A stretch of 64,000 nt of DNA from Lingula anatina. Its lineage: Eukaryota; Brachiopoda; Lingulata; Lingulida; Lingulidae. The notes beneath the pieces were generated by a model that worked only from the letters and a program-made list of their open reading frames with translations, was not told where the DNA came from and ran no database searches. This document shows, piece by piece, positions 11,899 through 22,700 of the stretch; within the stretch, counting starts at the first letter, position 1, and each line of letters starts with the position of its first letter. Position numbers and translations under genes: made by a program. The stretch is taken from positions 104,442 through 168,441 of the forward strand of contig NW_019775573.1 in the NCBI RefSeq assembly GCF_001039355.2, given 5' to 3'.

Positions 11899-13197
11899 AT
11901 GGCCAAGACTGAGCTAACGTCACGAGCTGCCTTGTTTGTTATCGTCTGGGCGTGTTTGGCAGTGCCAGGGGCACAAGCCGAGCTGTGCAGTGAGCTCAAC
12001 TGTATGCCACCCCATTGCAGATGTCCCAGCACCCAAGCGCCGTTCTCATTGCCGCCTGGTGACATTCCACAGCTAGTCGTGTTTTCGTTCGACGGCCCCG
12101 TGACGCCGAAATACGCGGACTTTTATCAACGCTTGTTTCCTGTGGGCCTGGTTAATCCGAACAAATGTTCCGCTGGGGTTACTCTTTTCGTTTCTAACGC
12201 TGGGGAGGAGGGTCGTATTCGTACGGACTACGCCAGCGTCCAGAAGCTCTATCGCCTTGGTTACGAAATTGGCGTAAATAGCATGAGTATGAAACGCCCA
12301 GAAATGTTCTGGAATGACGCTACGTATGAGGAATATGTCACAGAAATGGTTGGACAAAGATATCTATTAAGTCTAAAAGCCAGGATTCCGCCTAGTCAAA
12401 TTCGCGGTTTGCGAGTGCCGTATCTTCAACCAGGCGGTAATAATCAGTTTCGCATGATGGCGGACAAAAATTTCATGTACGATTCATCCCTCGTGACGGG
12501 GCCAGTGAGTGAAGACGCTACGGAAAACCAACCCGCTGTGTTTCCCTACACTCTTGACGTACCACCGGAGAAATACCTTTGCGATATTGCACCAGGAAAT
12601 TGCCCCACCGATCCATTTCCTGGAATCTGGGAATTCCCCCTGAACCGTTTGTTTTCAACGCATGGGGCCCCGTGCGCTGTAGCAGACGACTGTCAGACTA
12701 ACTCCGCAGACGACACTTTCAGGTACCTGATGAAGAACTTTTTGAGGCATTACAAGGGCCAGAGAGCGCCCTTGGGCCTTTTCATTCGACCGACTTGGTT
12801 TGAGAAGAACAACTACACACTAGCTGGCGTTGACGCGTTCTTAAAAAACATGACGGCTAGAAAGGATGTCTGGGTAGTTACCATGGCACAGGCCATCGAA
12901 TGGATGAAAGCGCCAAAGAGTAATTCCCAACTTCTAATGGCGTCAAAAGATTGTAATGTAAATCCTCCACTTTTAGCAAATAATGCGACTTTAGATATCA
13001 TAGATCTTTACGATCCTGAGGTCACATCATCCACATCAACCACGCCTGCCACGACTAAACAAGGAAAAACTACGGCGAGTTCTCCGGCACATGGAGACCG
13101 ACACATTGACAGCAGAAACCGTGCAAATTCAGAAATGTTTTATTTCAAGCTACTGGCTTTCATCTGTAGTCTATTAGTTTACCATTTAATCCTATAA
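11899..13197 (+). CDS. Chitin-deacetylase-like (NodB fold) membrane-anchored protein, probably inactive, copy 2
   Basis: Intronless 432-aa tandem paralogue of the 8541-9839 gene, differing at a modest number of positions with no frameshift or stop. It keeps the signal peptide, the Cys pattern, the Ser/Thr-rich stalk and the hydrophobic GPI-type tail. It shares all the catalytic substitutions (FDG instead of FDD, NSMSM instead of HSxxH, FIRPTWF instead of F-H-A-x-W-F), so inactivity predates the duplication. Both copies keeping full frames suggests a selected non-catalytic role, for example chitin binding at a surface. Expression and substrate are unknown. Confidence 0.88.
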   Translation: MAKTELTSRAALFVIVWACLAVPGAQAELCSELNCMPPHCRCPSTQAPFSLPPGDIPQLVVFSFDGPVTPKYADFYQRLFPVGLVNPNKCSAGVTLFVSNAGEEGRIRTDYASVQKLYRLGYEIGVNSMSMKRPEMFWNDATYEEYVTEMVGQRYLLSLKARIPPSQIRGLRVPYLQPGGNNQFRMMADKNFMYDSSLVTGPVSEDATENQPAVFPYTLDVPPEKYLCDIAPGNCPTDPFPGIWEFPLNRLFSTHGAPCAVADDCQTNSADDTFRYLMKNFLRHYKGQRAPLGLFIRPTWFEKNNYTLAGVDAFLKNMTARKDVWVVTMAQAIEWMKAPKSNSQLLMASKDCNVNPPLLANNATLDIIDLYDPEVTSSTSTTPATTKQGKTTASSPAHGDRHIDSRNRANSEMFYFKLLAFICSLLVYHLIL

Positions 13198-14071
13198 ACG
13201 TTGATATATCTGCTACAAGTGACAAATGTCGAACTAACCGAGTTTTCATTTTAAATCCACGGAGCAATAAACTTAACCAGACGATATAGCATCAAAACTA
13301 ATATGAAAATTTTTATTTAAAACATCAGATTAGCACATAAACAATGTATACACAGTTCCTTCTCTTACAGACACTAATACCCCATTAATATATGAGGATT
13401 GCTTTAATAATTCTTTTTAATTCTGAAAAGGGGTAATATTAAGAGCGCCTTTCATAAAACAAGCACAGTAAGCCACGTCTGAAACACTAGGCCTATATTT
13501 GAAATGTAATATGAAAACATATTTGAAAACAATAGGAAAACGCTTTTGTGTATTCTAACATTCTTATATATACAATTCTGCTGTTAAAGTTACAATTAAA
13601 CACCTAGCAAGCCGACGTTTATTAACTGACCAAAGTTAGCGTATTGTGATACACGCGAGTCTTGGTATCTGTGAATATTCAGTTCTCTCATACCCATGCG
13701 TACGCAGCGACGCAGAGTTACAAAAATTCGAGTTACGCGCTGCCCACATTCACCAGCTGTGACACATTTTCAAGGTAAATTTGTAGAGATTATTATCAAA
13801 TGTGTAACCTTTAAATAATAAATTTCATTTAATGAAAAAAAAACATTATTTCATGTAGGCACTTCGACAAACCCAAGGTAACATACACTAATTACGTGTA
13901 CCTGTTGTAAAATGCCTTACACATTTTAGACCTTATCAGTCTTGTCTTGGTCTAATGAACAAATACTTCTTTATTATCGAATAACCTTTAAAAGACAATA
14001 CCTTATCTGATCACAACCCATGATAATCTTTTGATGTTTACATGATGCAATAACAGCATGTGCTCCATGTA

Positions 14072-14297
14072 CAGGGGCGGATCCAGTATTATTTGAAGGG
14101 GGGATGGGGGGGGGGTCCGCGGATGCGAAGCAGCCCCCCTCCCCCCGGCAGATGGGTCGTGAAAATTTTTGGTATTTTAGAGGACGAACGGTACCATTTG
14201 GCACGACTTAGATTATACATCAGCTTGTCAAAATTCTAATTTCAAGAGGGGAATACCGGTGTGATTTTTTCAGAACCCCCTTCTAAATACGCCATTG
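14072..14297 (+). mobile_element. MITE, CAGGGGCGGATCCAG family, copy 2
   Basis: Nearly identical to 11141-11369, at the equivalent position of the second tandem unit, so the insertion predates the duplication. Confidence 0.65.
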
Positions 14298-14441
14298 CAT
14301 GTGACTGTTAACACAGCCTAAAATGGTGATAAAATTAAACACAAGATACAGGGAATAATCGTCAATATTCCAGATTAAAGAATTCACACTATTATAGACT
14401 ACAATTTTCATCATGATTAAACTGTATTCTATTATGTCCAT

Positions 14442-14713
14442 TTACAATGGTAACACAGCAGCAACATCAGCTTTTCCTATCTCACACAGAGCTTCAGCCA
14501 AAGCTTTAGCTGTGGCCCTAGTAGAAACCTTCTGTTTCCATCTGGTTAACATTTGGTATATCTTCTCCTGAAGTCCGTCCACGGCGAAGTCGGAGTCTAT
14601 GACGTCTATCTGACCGTCTTGAAACCCCAGCTTCCTTGCTAGGCGCTTCCAGTGGCTGCCCAAATGCTGCACCACAAGGTCGATGTCATCTGTAGTGATA
14701 ACTCTTGAAGAGG
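14442..14713 (-). CDS. Death-domain exon of the RIPK1-like gene (terminal exon)
   Basis: Terminal coding exon with acceptor atttcag, entered in phase 1, ending in TAA at 14442-14444. It encodes about 90 residues that fold as a death domain. The hallmark LGxxWKRLARKLG stretch, the I-x-x-I spacing, QMLTRWKQK and a final helix (ALAEALCEIG) are all visible. In RIPK1 this domain binds FADD, TRADD and TNFR1. Confidence 0.88.
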
Positions 14714-15228
14714 CTGAAATGCGTGTATAAGAAGTGAGTACATTACGGGATGAATCAGTAGCCAGTGTGTTAGGTGTGGCAGTGTTACTTATTATGTTTG
14801 TTGGGATAATATTCAACACTTGTTGAGACGGGGTGGGTGTGTGTGCGCGTGCGTGCGTGTGTGTGTGTGTGTTAAACTGGACTACATATTTAGTGTATTC
14901 AGTGTTCATTAAAATGAAGTCAGCATAGTTTGTGTTAGTCAAAACTCTATTCAATGGACCAGAAAAGGCAGTGCTTAGAGAACATGATGACAGTGTGCCA
15001 TTTTTTTTTCTTTTTGAAAATATTATATAACACATTGTTGGACTGACATAAATTTTAGAAAAGCTCTTTAACCAAATTGTAAAAATTGTCTGCCCTAACT
15101 ATAAAAATTAATATAATGATCAGGGTTAAAAGTGATTGATGTTTTTTTATAGATAACACTTATAGTTGTCTCATCACCGACATATATTTCATTTTTTAAT
15201 CCAAAAAGTCCATTCTATAAATTTTCAC

Positions 15229-15290
<62 letters not shown>

Positions 15291-18200
15291 TTGGTAGGGG
15301 GATATGGGAATATGCAGGATATCAGCATTCTGACTTTGACAAGTTTCATGCTACTGCAACTGTCTTATTTATAAAGACCTAACAACACATATATGTAAAT
15401 CATAAAGTTCTTACTTGTAATTTTTTTCTTGGTAACCACTCTTGATCCAGGGTTCCCCTTGGCTCCAGTGCTGCCCCCTGGTGGCCTGGCCCCCACATAC
15501 ATCACATTCTTATCTCCTATCTGTACTCCATCCAGCCCTTGCATATTCATCATGGTAGTTGTGCCACCTGAAGCTAAAATACAGCAATCCTCATTATTCA
15601 ATTATGAATAAGCCAGCCAACTTCATAATATATTATAATAAGTCATTCAATAAACTGGGTACCAGTACTGGGTTTCTGAAAATGACTCGGAGAAGAAAAC
15701 TGCAAATATTGTGTCTGGCAATTTGTTAGTTTGAGCACTGATCTAATCTGATTGCGTGGTATTAAAATCAATACTTGATGATCATTTTGAAAAAATCCAG
15801 AAGTGAACACAGGAATGTTGACTTGACTGCTTACCCAAATAAGAAAAAAAAAAAAACAAAAAAAAACAGAAGGTACATTTTTACCATTTCATAGGCTTTA
15901 CTATATGTTAATCTGAACATCATTTTTCAATAAACTTCAAGCAGTACAATGATTTTGTTTATCATCATTCCCACTTTTTATACTTACAATGGTGGTGTAC
16001 AAGGCCTGTCATGCTACCTGAAGCATCTGGGAAACTGTAGGTGTTAATGGTTGGGCCTGGCTTGGCTGAACCATTGACACCAGGTTGCTGTGGAAAGAAT
16101 TGGGAAGGAGGCATTCCTGCAAACTGAATATCAAAACACAAGTAAATAGATTAAGAAGACAGATGGGGAATAATTTGTATAAAATAGAAGCAGGAAACTG
16201 GGCTAGGGCATTTATCACATAAGTTGAAGTGCTTTGTAGTTTTTATTTTTTTTTTATCAATGTAGCTAAAATTTTTGAACCCAACATATTAAAATGTTAA
16301 CCAACTGCAAATCTTTTAAATTTTACATTTTGATACAAAAAATGCATTCTATATAATATTAGATATGAAAATAAGGTGTTCAACATATCACAGTGGAGAA
16401 AAATGGAAATTAAGCCATTTTACATCATAATTAATTTATGCATGTCAAAATAATAACAATTATGAAAATGTCAATATATAGCATCAAAATTTACATGTAA
16501 AATATACATGTACCGTACACAGCTCAATGAAAAACAAATTATGAAAAAAAACCAATTATGAAAATTCTACATTTTACACTGAACATACTACAGTACATGT
16601 TGCACAGTAACAGAATGAAGGCCATCCAGGTATTTTTACAGAAATATCATCATCTTCTGTTAACATAATATTTCAACATATCACAATCATATTAATATTA
16701 AAATATGTAAAATATACATGTACAGGGGTACACAGAAGACATGAAGAGATCTTACCGCTGGGATGAAGACTGGAGGCTGCCCAGGTACAGGATAGAACCA
16801 GTACCCTCCCTCTGTGGGTATAGACTGTGGGAAAGTCCCTGTACCAGCTGTCCTTCCAGCACTATATGGCCTAGAGTCAGTTGTCACCGTCTCTCCATCA
16901 GTGGCAATATCAGGGGAATTATGTGACTTTTGACCTCTAGCATCAGCTGACCTTGGCCTCGGATTATAATACTGGGATCTAAATATACATGTATGCAAAA
17001 AGGGCAATAAGAAATTATCATATGTTATGCAGAATGAGCAAGTACTAGTATTATACATCACAATACAACACATCAAGCAAACCAGCATAACTTGCATGCA
17101 CCACCACAAAGCACCAGTCTCAATTGTCCTTTAATATACAAAGTGCACACATTACAACTGTACAACACATCAAGCAAACTGGCATAATTTGCATGCACCA
17201 CCACAAAGCACCACAACTGTCCTTTAACATACAAAATTATATTAAAATTCTACATAATGAAGAACCCTGACATCATGACATCAGTAAGACTTATTCAGGT
17301 CTAATTTGGTGCTGATGTGAACAAGCCCCATGATTGGAACCAAATGTCAAGTCAGAAAATTCCAAAGACAGATCCTCCATGGGAGGGAGGGGGGGGGGGG
17401 GGAAGGGGAGGGTCTGACTTTATTTATGCACTGATAACCAGTTAATATACTTAGCAACTGAGACCACATTTCACATCGCTAAGTTCCACATCAATCCATT
17501 CATGACATCAGTGAAAAGGGTTTCTTACAGCTTCCTGTCTTTAGTTGTTCTCAACAGTTCTTGATGACCACACAGCTTTCTCAAAATCCTCAGTGTCCTA
17601 CTAGTAGTACTAGTTCAGGCCCATGGCCAGCCATTTGAAGAGAAAAATTGGACCTTTACACAAAGAACCTTGGTGTACCTACTGGTAAATAAAATTTTAC
17701 CGTCAAAAAGTGCAGTTAGTTTGACCCCCACCCCCAACTATGGGCCTGCCTAGTAGTAACCTAAAGTCTAAGGGTGCATTCCCAAAGATTTAGATCAATC
17801 CAGAGATTTAGATCTAGATCGACCTAACTCCCTGGGAGTTCACACTAAATTGCAGTCAGCCGAGCGTGCACCATAGTTAATTACCCCCTTACAGCTTTTA
17901 TATTAGTAGGCGGGACAGACACTTCAGCCAGCTAAGCTGACAGTAATCTAGTGAGACTCCCCACAGGGAAAGATTGCTAAAATCTATGGGAATGGGGTCT
18001 AACTCCTGAAAAGAGGGGTGTGTACTTACAAATCCTCAGTTGTATTCCTCTGGACAGGGCCGAGTGGGTTGGTGTTGCAGAGGCGAGGATCTAAGTTGAC
18101 TCCAGGTTGATAATCAGGTCTAAATATTTACAATAATATATATCATCTTGTGATTGGGGCATTCTGAATCAAGGATTACTGACAGTGAGATGTTTGTTTA

Positions 18201-19159
18201 AATGATGCTTTTTTAAATTAAGGACAAAACAATAGCAGGGGGAAATAGCATTTAGAAAACAGTAACCATCACAGAGAATGAAGTTAGAATTATTTCAAAG
18301 AAGCAAATGAAGCAGCAGCAATAGCCAATAAGATGTCTTCTGCAGAACAGGAAAAAACATGCAAAACACTCACACTAAAATTGGACAAAATTAAAAGGGC
18401 ATTCGATTTTTGAAAGCTTGAACCACAGATAACATTCAGAAGTTAAATTTTATCAAAGGGTGTATTTTTCAGACCAGCAAAATAAGGAATACAAAATAGG
18501 AAGTTCAATTTCAATGATTTGTCTTGCAATGAATAAATGAACAAAATAATTGATAAATGCTGGCAAATTAATACTTATGTAAACATAAACCATGCCAGAT
18601 GCCTCTAATGAAAAGGTGGGTCCAAATTATGGTTTGGACTGTCAAATGATGGAAAATATGGCCAAAATAACCTAGTAATATAAATGGACGTTCCCATTGC
18701 AGTTTCTGTTACAGTATCTTGGCTTATAACTAGCTGTTACTTACCATAACAGGTAAAAACACACAGCACACTTTTCCTCACAAGTACATATTGAATCTTA
18801 TTAACTGAACAATCCAATAAATTCCAGCCTCCTAAGACACTGACAACCTACCCCAGTCCAGTTGATATGTTCTGCCTGGGAAGTTCCTCATTTGTGTGTA
18901 CATGTAGAGAGGGGGTATGAGAAACCCCTGGGGATTCACTATAGTGTGGTCCTGGTGCTTTAGGGCGATACTCACGGCTACACATAAAAGGAATTAAGCC
19001 AAATATCAATCCCATGGAAACAAAGCATTCAGCAAAGGTGCACATACACTTTGACTAAACAAATCCAGTCAAATTTACTTATTTTTTAACTAGGGTTACA
19101 TAATTATGCAGATTGATGTAAAAGAGTGTTTATTAAATCTTCCCAATCTCTTTTACTTT

Positions 19160-19196
<37 letters not shown>

Positions 19197-19665
19197 GCAC
19201 ACAAACACACACAAACACACTCGCATAGAGAGAGAGAGAGAGAGTAAGAGAGAGAGAGAGGACTGACAGTATACACTTGTTACTATGGAGGTGTGTGAGG
19301 GATGTCACAGTGAGGACCCTAACCTGTCAGCAGTTACCCTCTGTACAGGCTTGCCATAACTTTGGTCTCTTAGCTGCTGGTCACCACCACTACCTGGCCT
19401 CTGACCACCATAGCCCATGCTGCCATCCTCCNCCTGGGGATTCACTATAGTGTGGTCCTGGTGCTTTAGGGCGATACTCACGGCTACACATAAAAGGAAT
19501 TAAGCCAAATATCAATCCCATGGAAACAAAGCATTCAGCAAAGGTGCACATACACTTTGACTAAACAAATCCAGTCAAATTTACTTATTCTTTAACTAGG
19601 GTTACATAATTATGCAGATTGATGTAAAAGAGTGTTTATTTAATCTTCCCAATCTCTTTTACTTT

Positions 19666-19710
<45 letters not shown>

Positions 19711-22700
19711 GCACACACAAACACACACAAACACACTCGCATAGAGAGAGAGAGAGAGGGAGTAAGAGAGAGAGAGAGGACTGACAGTATACACTTGTTA
19801 CTATGGAGGTGTGTGAGGGATGTCACAGTGAGGACCCTAACCTGTCAGCAGTTACCCTCTGTACAGGCTTGCCGTAACTTTGGTCTCTTAGCTGCTGGTC
19901 ACCACCACTACCTGGCCTCTGACCACCATAGCCCATGCTGCCATCCTCCAGCAGACTGAGGTCCCCTAAATCTTCCTCCAACTCTCTGGCACCTCTGCTG
20001 CTCTGCTGTTCACAAAGTACAGGGTGTTTTGGATAAATACCATTTCTTAATATGCAAGCAGTGTAAGTCTAAAATATTTCTATAATAATTTTCACTTGTA
20101 AAAAATGTTATCAAATTAATTTATCTTTTTGCCTGGACAGACAATATCAGTAAAAAAACTAGACAAAAAAAAAAGAATTTAAGTACTGTCTGTGATATGA
20201 TAAAAAATTAAAACAAACAATTACATTACATTAATATAATTATAGTACTTTGTTTGTTTTTCATCATATTTCATTTTTTTACCATATTACCTGATTGGCC
20301 TGTGCTTGGTTTAAAGGTCTTGACATGCCTGCCATGCTGGCTTGCCGACCCCTGGGGTCTTGTTGAGGCTGGCCAGTGTGGCCACTATGTCCCGCCTCAG
20401 CTTGGCTTGACTGAAAAACAACTTGCAAGTATAAAGTGAGGCAAAGAAATTACAAAATCTTCTTTTGAATTAGTGTTATATTTATTATTTTGTGATTATC
20501 ATCATTTTACATTTTAATTCAGCAGTCCACAAAAAAATTCTCTTCAAAAGTACAAAAAAATACTAGTACCTGTAAATTGTATCATTATTAATATTATGAA
20601 AAAGGATACTAAGAGTTAAACAAAATGAAAAAATACCAATATCATATGATACTTTTCCAATCTTGACAATTTCTGAAAATTAATTTGGCTAAAAAAACAG
20701 ACTTTTAGAACAAATAATTTAATAGTAACTGATAAAAGGGGGAGACCGTGAATTACCTCCAATGGAATTCCCATTTTTATCTAATATTTTCAACAAAGTT
20801 CATGAACTTGCAATTTCTAATCTTTTCTTTAACATAAAATTTCAATTATGTTAAACAATATAACTGTGTTCAATTCAATGAACTCACTGCTTTAGCTTCA
20901 CACTCTTCTGACATCTGTCTTTTTGCAGCACGAATCTGAGCACTATATTTCTGCAAGATAGGATACACTCTTCCTTTTAGATCTAAAAACAGAATGAAGT
21001 CATATACATAAGATACTGGTCATGTTGCTGGATGGCCATTATCCATTTTAAATGATGAATTCAATTTAAAAAAATATAGAACAGAATCACAACAATATGA
21101 GTGTCCTATTTGTTTATCATTAATTTAAAATATCTTTTTAACATTTTAACTATGCATTTGACTACTTACTTGACTGTTTGGAATGTAATTTTTAAATATA
21201 TGATTATAATCCAAAGAATTAATTAATTTCAACAGTGATCATATTGTCTTTAATACAGTAACAGATCACACAAAAAATTATTTTGCACTTCTATCCCATC
21301 AACATACATGCTCTACTAGCAATAAATAAATTTCTACTAGTAAATGCCCAGATTTATGTAATTAACCACCTGAAAATGTGGGTCTCATGTTTGGATCTTG
21401 GCTCCAAGAGTCAGTTATGATCTGTCTTAGCCAGTCTTCACTGTGAGGTACTTGTATTCTATTCATATCAGGTCTCTGTCCCCGGGATACACTTTCTCTG
21501 ATAAGTGCTGGATTTGCATCTGTAAAAATCATTAATTAAACATTGCAAAAAACATTATAATCTATCCTTTTCACATTGCCTTGGAGACATATTTTAGATG
21601 ATTCTAAGAAAAAAATAGCATTACCCACAGGAAAAAAAAACACTCCCTAGTAAAACATTGTAAACAAACAGATGCGTTAGTATTCTCCTCAGTGTGCTGA
21701 GAATAGGCCAGGGGTTATTTTCCCTTATATTGGAAACTCTGGATGGGAATCCCTATATGTACAAGTATACATGTTCGTGTAACTACCTGTACATCATTTT
21801 CAAGCTGATGAATAGCATTACCACTAACTGTGATTCTCTCAGACTCTCTTCATTTTAATTTATAAATCAAAATATTACTTTTATTAAAAATAAATCTCGA
21901 TTATTACTTGCAAAGGGCATTTCCTTGGCCAGTATTTCCCAGACAACAATACCAAAGGCATAGACATCAAACTTAACATTTGGCTGACTATTGATGTCAT
22001 TCCATTGTTCTGGGGGCACATGAGTGGCTGTTCCAGCATTTGATGTCTCCCTCTGCCTGGAGTATAATCTTGAATAGGACCTCCACTGGGCCAGGCCAAA
22101 GTCACACAGCTGAACAAATGAATTGATGAAAAAAGTGGTATTAGTTGCAATATTTAGGAATCACCTTACTAAAGAATTTGAGAACACTAGTATGGCACCG
22201 TTTAGCTATTTTTAAGTAGCATATACATTGGCTTTAAACACATTTAATGTAATGAGTGACGCTTTTGTCAAAATAACAAATTAAAACGATTTTTATCCAT
22301 ACTGTTGATAAAATATATCATAAAAGAAGGGAAAAAAGATGCACTGAATTCTGGTGTGAAGTCAAGTATTTGTAGTACCTTTAATATCTGTCTAAAGGAT
22401 ACTGAAACTAAAAAGGACACCATGCAGCATCAAATCTAAGCTGCGTACTAGTAACAAAATTACTTATTTTAACCAAATGACAAAAGCATTTTATTAAGAA
22501 CAAATAATGAGAAAAAAACTTATTCAGTCAAACTAAATCACCAATAATTTTAAGTGTTAAAAAACTTTGACATACTTTGACATTAAAATCCTCGTTCACC
22601 AACACATTATGTCCTTTTAGGTCCAGGTGAAGAATGGCTGGGTTACGTGTGTGGAGGTAGTTAACCCCAAGGATTATCTGGTAGATCATCTGAACTTGGA

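Larger units (their letters stand above)
11488..14325 (+). repeat. Tandem duplication unit 2 carrying a chitin-deacetylase-like gene
   Basis: Second copy of the 8160-11397 block. A 37-bp piece (gcgaatataagacaraaatcayatgaatcacttt) occurs twice at its start (11490-11562). Downstream of the gene, 13198-14071 has no gene; 14072-14297 is the embedded MITE. Confidence 0.85.

Noticed and set aside
16687-17109. Long minus-strand frame beyond the RIPK1-like exon (downstream of 16756 and upstream of 16978)
   Set aside because: Only the part between good splice sites (16756-16978) fits the gene; the rest is intron read-through.
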